In this document: positions 6,330 through 7,904 of the stretch, one piece after another
Numbering within the stretch: the first letter of the stretch is position 1
How the letters are laid out: every line of letters begins with the position of its first letter
Origin: Pseudomonadota bacterium
GTDB taxonomy: Bacteria; Myxococcota_A; Polyangia; Polyangiales; Polyangiaceae
Assembly (NCBI GenBank): GCA_023460875.1
Contig: JAEWOQ010000523.1
Span: 1-7,904, forward strand
Length of the DNA: 7,904 bases
Reading direction: 5' to 3'
The notes under the pieces: generated by a model
The model's input: only the letters and a program-made list of their open reading frames with translations
What the model was told of the DNA's origin: nothing
Database searches by the model: none
Program-made: the position numbers and the translations under genes

Positions 6330-7463
6330 TCAGTCTACGGCCTCCTCGGAGCGGCGAAAAGCGGGCACGGGCGAAACCGGGGCCGGGCCCTCCGGCGGCC
6401 GGGCGGCGAGGAGGTCGGGCAGCTCCCCAGCGACCACGTCGTGGAGGCCGCGGACGAGGGGCGCCAGCGCCAGCTCCAGGACGAGCTCGATCCGGGTGCC
6501 GTCCGCCGTGGGGACGACCTGGGAGCGCGGAGGGCTGAGCGGCGCGTCCAGCCGCAGGAGCCGTCCCAGGGCGCTCTGGGCTAGGGAGCGCCAGAGCCGC
6601 TCGAGGCTCGACGCGTCGCCGTCGGAGGACCAAGGACCCGCGAGAGCGAGCTGGAGCCGCAGGGCCGGCCCCTCGTGTTGCCGCGGCTGACCCTGCGGGG
6701 GGCAGGTGCCGCGAGGAGGGCAGGACGAGGGGTCGAAGAGCTCGAGGGCGACGAGCCCCGCGGTGGCGGTGTGAAACAGCTCACTGTCTGGAAAAACCGA
6801 CGGATCGTCGAGGGGGCCCGGGAACCACGCTCGGAGGGGCGCGTTGTCACCGAAAGTCGCGTGGGCTCGCAGGGTTGCGCCGCGCAGGGCGCTCGGGGTC
6901 TTGGTGAAGCGGCCGAGGAGGAACCCTTCGACGACGCGGATAAGGGAAGGATCTCCGTCCGCGTGGGCCACGAAGCGATCTTCGACTCGGAGGAGCGCCT
7001 GGGGGCTCCCCGCGACGACCCCTTGCACCCTCGTGAGCGCGGGGTGAGGCCGCGTCACCACTTCGCCGTGCAAGAGCCGCTGTCGGAAGCGCTCTTCCAT
7101 CGAACGCCCATGGGCCGGCCCAGGGAGGTCGGGGGGCTCGATCAGGGAGAGGGTCCCGAGCTCGAAGCCCGCGACGAGCAGCCTCGGGCTCCGGCGTGGG
7201 TCGAAGCCGTTGCGTTCGGTGAATCGGCTCCAGCCGGCGTCGTTCACCAGGGGCGCCAAGGCCTCGAGCGCGCCGGGAACAGCTGCGATGCGCGCTGGAT
7301 CGGCCAGGAGGAGCCAGCGCAAGGTCGGCGCGGGCACGTACTCGGTCAGCGGGCCCTCACGGAGGGCTGGCACGGCGCGAGCGGGGGTGTCGTCGACGAC
7401 CGGCGGGACAGCGCGACAAGCGAGCGGCGCCAGGAGCGCGATGACGAGCGCGAGGCGTGTCAG
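6330..7463 (-). CDS. Exported protein of unknown function, probable CTG start
   Basis: I do not recognise this 377-residue protein. Counted from the CTG at 7463 it begins with a good signal peptide: a short basic start (MTRL if the CTG is read as Met), hydrophobic core ALVIALLAPLA (5-15) and Cys16. The lipobox is imperfect (P-L-A-C), so a lipoprotein is possible but not assured. The mature part is soluble-looking, Pro/Leu/Arg-rich, with no membrane helix; notable segments are NGFDPRRSPRLLVAGFELG (85-103), TRVQGVVAGSPQALLRVEDR (144-163) and a Cys pair at 248 and 254. No ATG, GTG or TTG occurs in frame between the start of the IHF/HU gene and GTG 7373, and that GTG would remove the signal peptide. 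The CTG overlaps the stop of the IHF/HU gene as CTGA, suggesting coupled reinitiation. The coding frame is well supported; the start is not. Confidence 0.68.
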   Translation of the reverse strand: MTRLALVIALLAPLACRAVPPVVDDTPARAVPALREGPLTEYVPAPTLRWLLLADPARIAAVPGALEALAPLVNDAGWSRFTERNGFDPRRSPRLLVAGFELGTLSLIEPPDLPGPAHGRSMEERFRQRLLHGEVVTRPHPALTRVQGVVAGSPQALLRVEDRFVAHADGDPSLIRVVEGFLLGRFTKTPSALRGATLRAHATFGDNAPLRAWFPGPLDDPSVFPDSELFHTATAGLVALELFDPSSCPPRGTCPPQGQPRQHEGPALRLQLALAGPWSSDGDASSLERLWRSLAQSALGRLLRLDAPLSPPRSQVVPTADGTRIELVLELALAPLVRGLHDVVAGELPDLLAARPPEGPAPVSPVPAFRRSEEAVD

Positions 7464-7816
7464 CCGTCGCCGTCCGTGCCGGTGCTCGCGTTGGACAGGT
7501 TCCCGGTCTCGCCGGAGGAAGGAGGCGGAGCGTGGAGACGGCTGCTGTCCACCAGCTCCTTCAGCTCCTTGCCCACCTTGAAGAATGGGAGGCGCTTCGC
7601 CGGGACGGGTACGGGGTTGCCCGTGCGGGGGTTGCGCCCGTCGTAGGGCTTGTAGGGGCGAACCGTGAAGCTGCCGAACCCGCGGATCTCGATCCCCTCC
7701 CCCTCCTGCAATGCCTCGGTCATGGCATCGAACACGCAGTTGACGACCATTTCGGCGCGGGCCTTCGTCAAGTCCCCACGGGCGGCAATGGCTTCGATGA
7801 GCTCGCTTTTGGTCAT
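7460..7816 (-). CDS. IHF/HU family DNA-bending protein, IhfB-like, with C-terminal tail
   Basis: A 118-residue nucleoid protein that binds and bends DNA as a dimer. The opening MTKSELIEAIA resembles the IHF beta subunit; EIRGFGSFTVRPY (43-55) and the DNA-clamping arm GRNPRTGNPV (60-69), with intercalating Pro63, are intact, and FFKVGKELKE (78-87) closes the fold. About 28 extra residues follow (from about 91), rich in Ser, Pro, Gly and Asp, where the family normally ends near residue 95. ATG 7816 is preceded by GAGGGAGG with a 9-base spacer and, further up, a promoter. Its TGA overlaps the CTG of the next gene. Homodimeric HU-like action is equally possible, since no partner subunit is in view, so I give no symbol. 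Confidence 0.93.
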   Translation of the reverse strand: MTKSELIEAIAARGDLTKARAEMVVNCVFDAMTEALQEGEGIEIRGFGSFTVRPYKPYDGRNPRTGNPVPVPAKRLPFFKVGKELKELVDSSRLHAPPPSSGETGNLSNASTGTDGDG

Positions 7817-7848
7817 GTGTCCGAGCCTCCCTCGTCTTGGTCAGTTCC

Positions 7849-7877
7849 ATCGTTTTCTGTAAGCTCTGGAATGTCAA
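7849..7877 (-). promoter_or_regulatory. Housekeeping-type promoter of the IHF/HU gene
   Basis: On the - strand a perfect TTGACA -35 box (7877-7872) is followed by a 17-base spacer and AACGAT (7854-7849), a 3-of-6 match to the -10 consensus. Transcription would begin near 7842, giving a leader of about 26 bases that contains the Shine-Dalgarno at 7833-7826. Position and local AT content fit a vegetative sigma-factor promoter. Confidence 0.55.
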
Positions 7878-7904
7878 CGGGTTTTCGGAGGGGGGAGCGG
7901 CCCA

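Noticed and set aside
6163..6633. A 157-codon upstream extension of CdnL
   Set aside because: The extension is Arg/Pro/Gly-rich and runs over the end of the exported-protein gene; family homology begins just after ATG 6162, which has its own Shine-Dalgarno.
6675..7646. A 323-codon open frame on the + strand, antisense to the exported-protein gene
   Set aside because: The composition is typical of a shadow frame (Gly/Arg/Glu-rich, no motifs), whereas the - strand frame has a signal peptide and continuous protein-like sequence.
7464..7877. Upstream extension of the exported protein to an ATG at 7877
   Set aside because: It overlaps the whole IHF/HU gene in another frame, has no protein-like features and would bury the signal peptide internally.

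Overview
The window is very GC-rich bacterial chromosome, most likely from a myxobacterium (Myxococcota). The support is the combination of a CdnL-type RNA polymerase regulator very close to the Myxococcus family, a membrane-anchored eukaryotic-like Ser/Thr kinase with a proline-rich tail, an IHF/HU protein with a C-terminal tail, and strong third-position GC bias, which produces long antisense open frames. This is inferred from protein families; order or genus cannot be fixed. I see no mobile element, CRISPR array, RNA gene or prophage.

Layout. On the + strand lie the 3' part of a UvrA-type gene (2-934) and a GT-B glycosyltransferase (1048-2184). All else is on the - strand, read right to left: an IHF/HU DNA-bending protein (7816-7460) with a recognisable promoter; an exported protein of unknown function whose best start is a CTG overlapping the stop of the IHF/HU gene (7463-6330); CdnL (6162-5650); a PduO-type corrinoid adenosyltransferase (5554-4964); a transmembrane Ser/Thr kinase overlapping it by ATGA (4967-3264); and a free-standing double-ACT protein resembling the C-terminal part of GlnD (3153-2338). 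The two halves converge at 2185-2337.

How the genes may work together. The - strand block combines chromosome architecture (IHF/HU), transcription initiation (CdnL), cofactor supply (adenosylcobalamin), a surface-facing kinase and a small-molecule-sensing ACT protein. The tightest link is adenosyltransferase and kinase, which share an ATGA overlap and so are probably translationally coupled. No gap exceeds 167 bases.

I found no clearly new multi-gene system. The points most worth a second look are the CTG/CTGA start at 7463, the adenosyltransferase-kinase coupling next to cdnL, the GlnD-like ACT protein without catalytic domains, and two perfect 10-bp palindromes upstream of cdnL.
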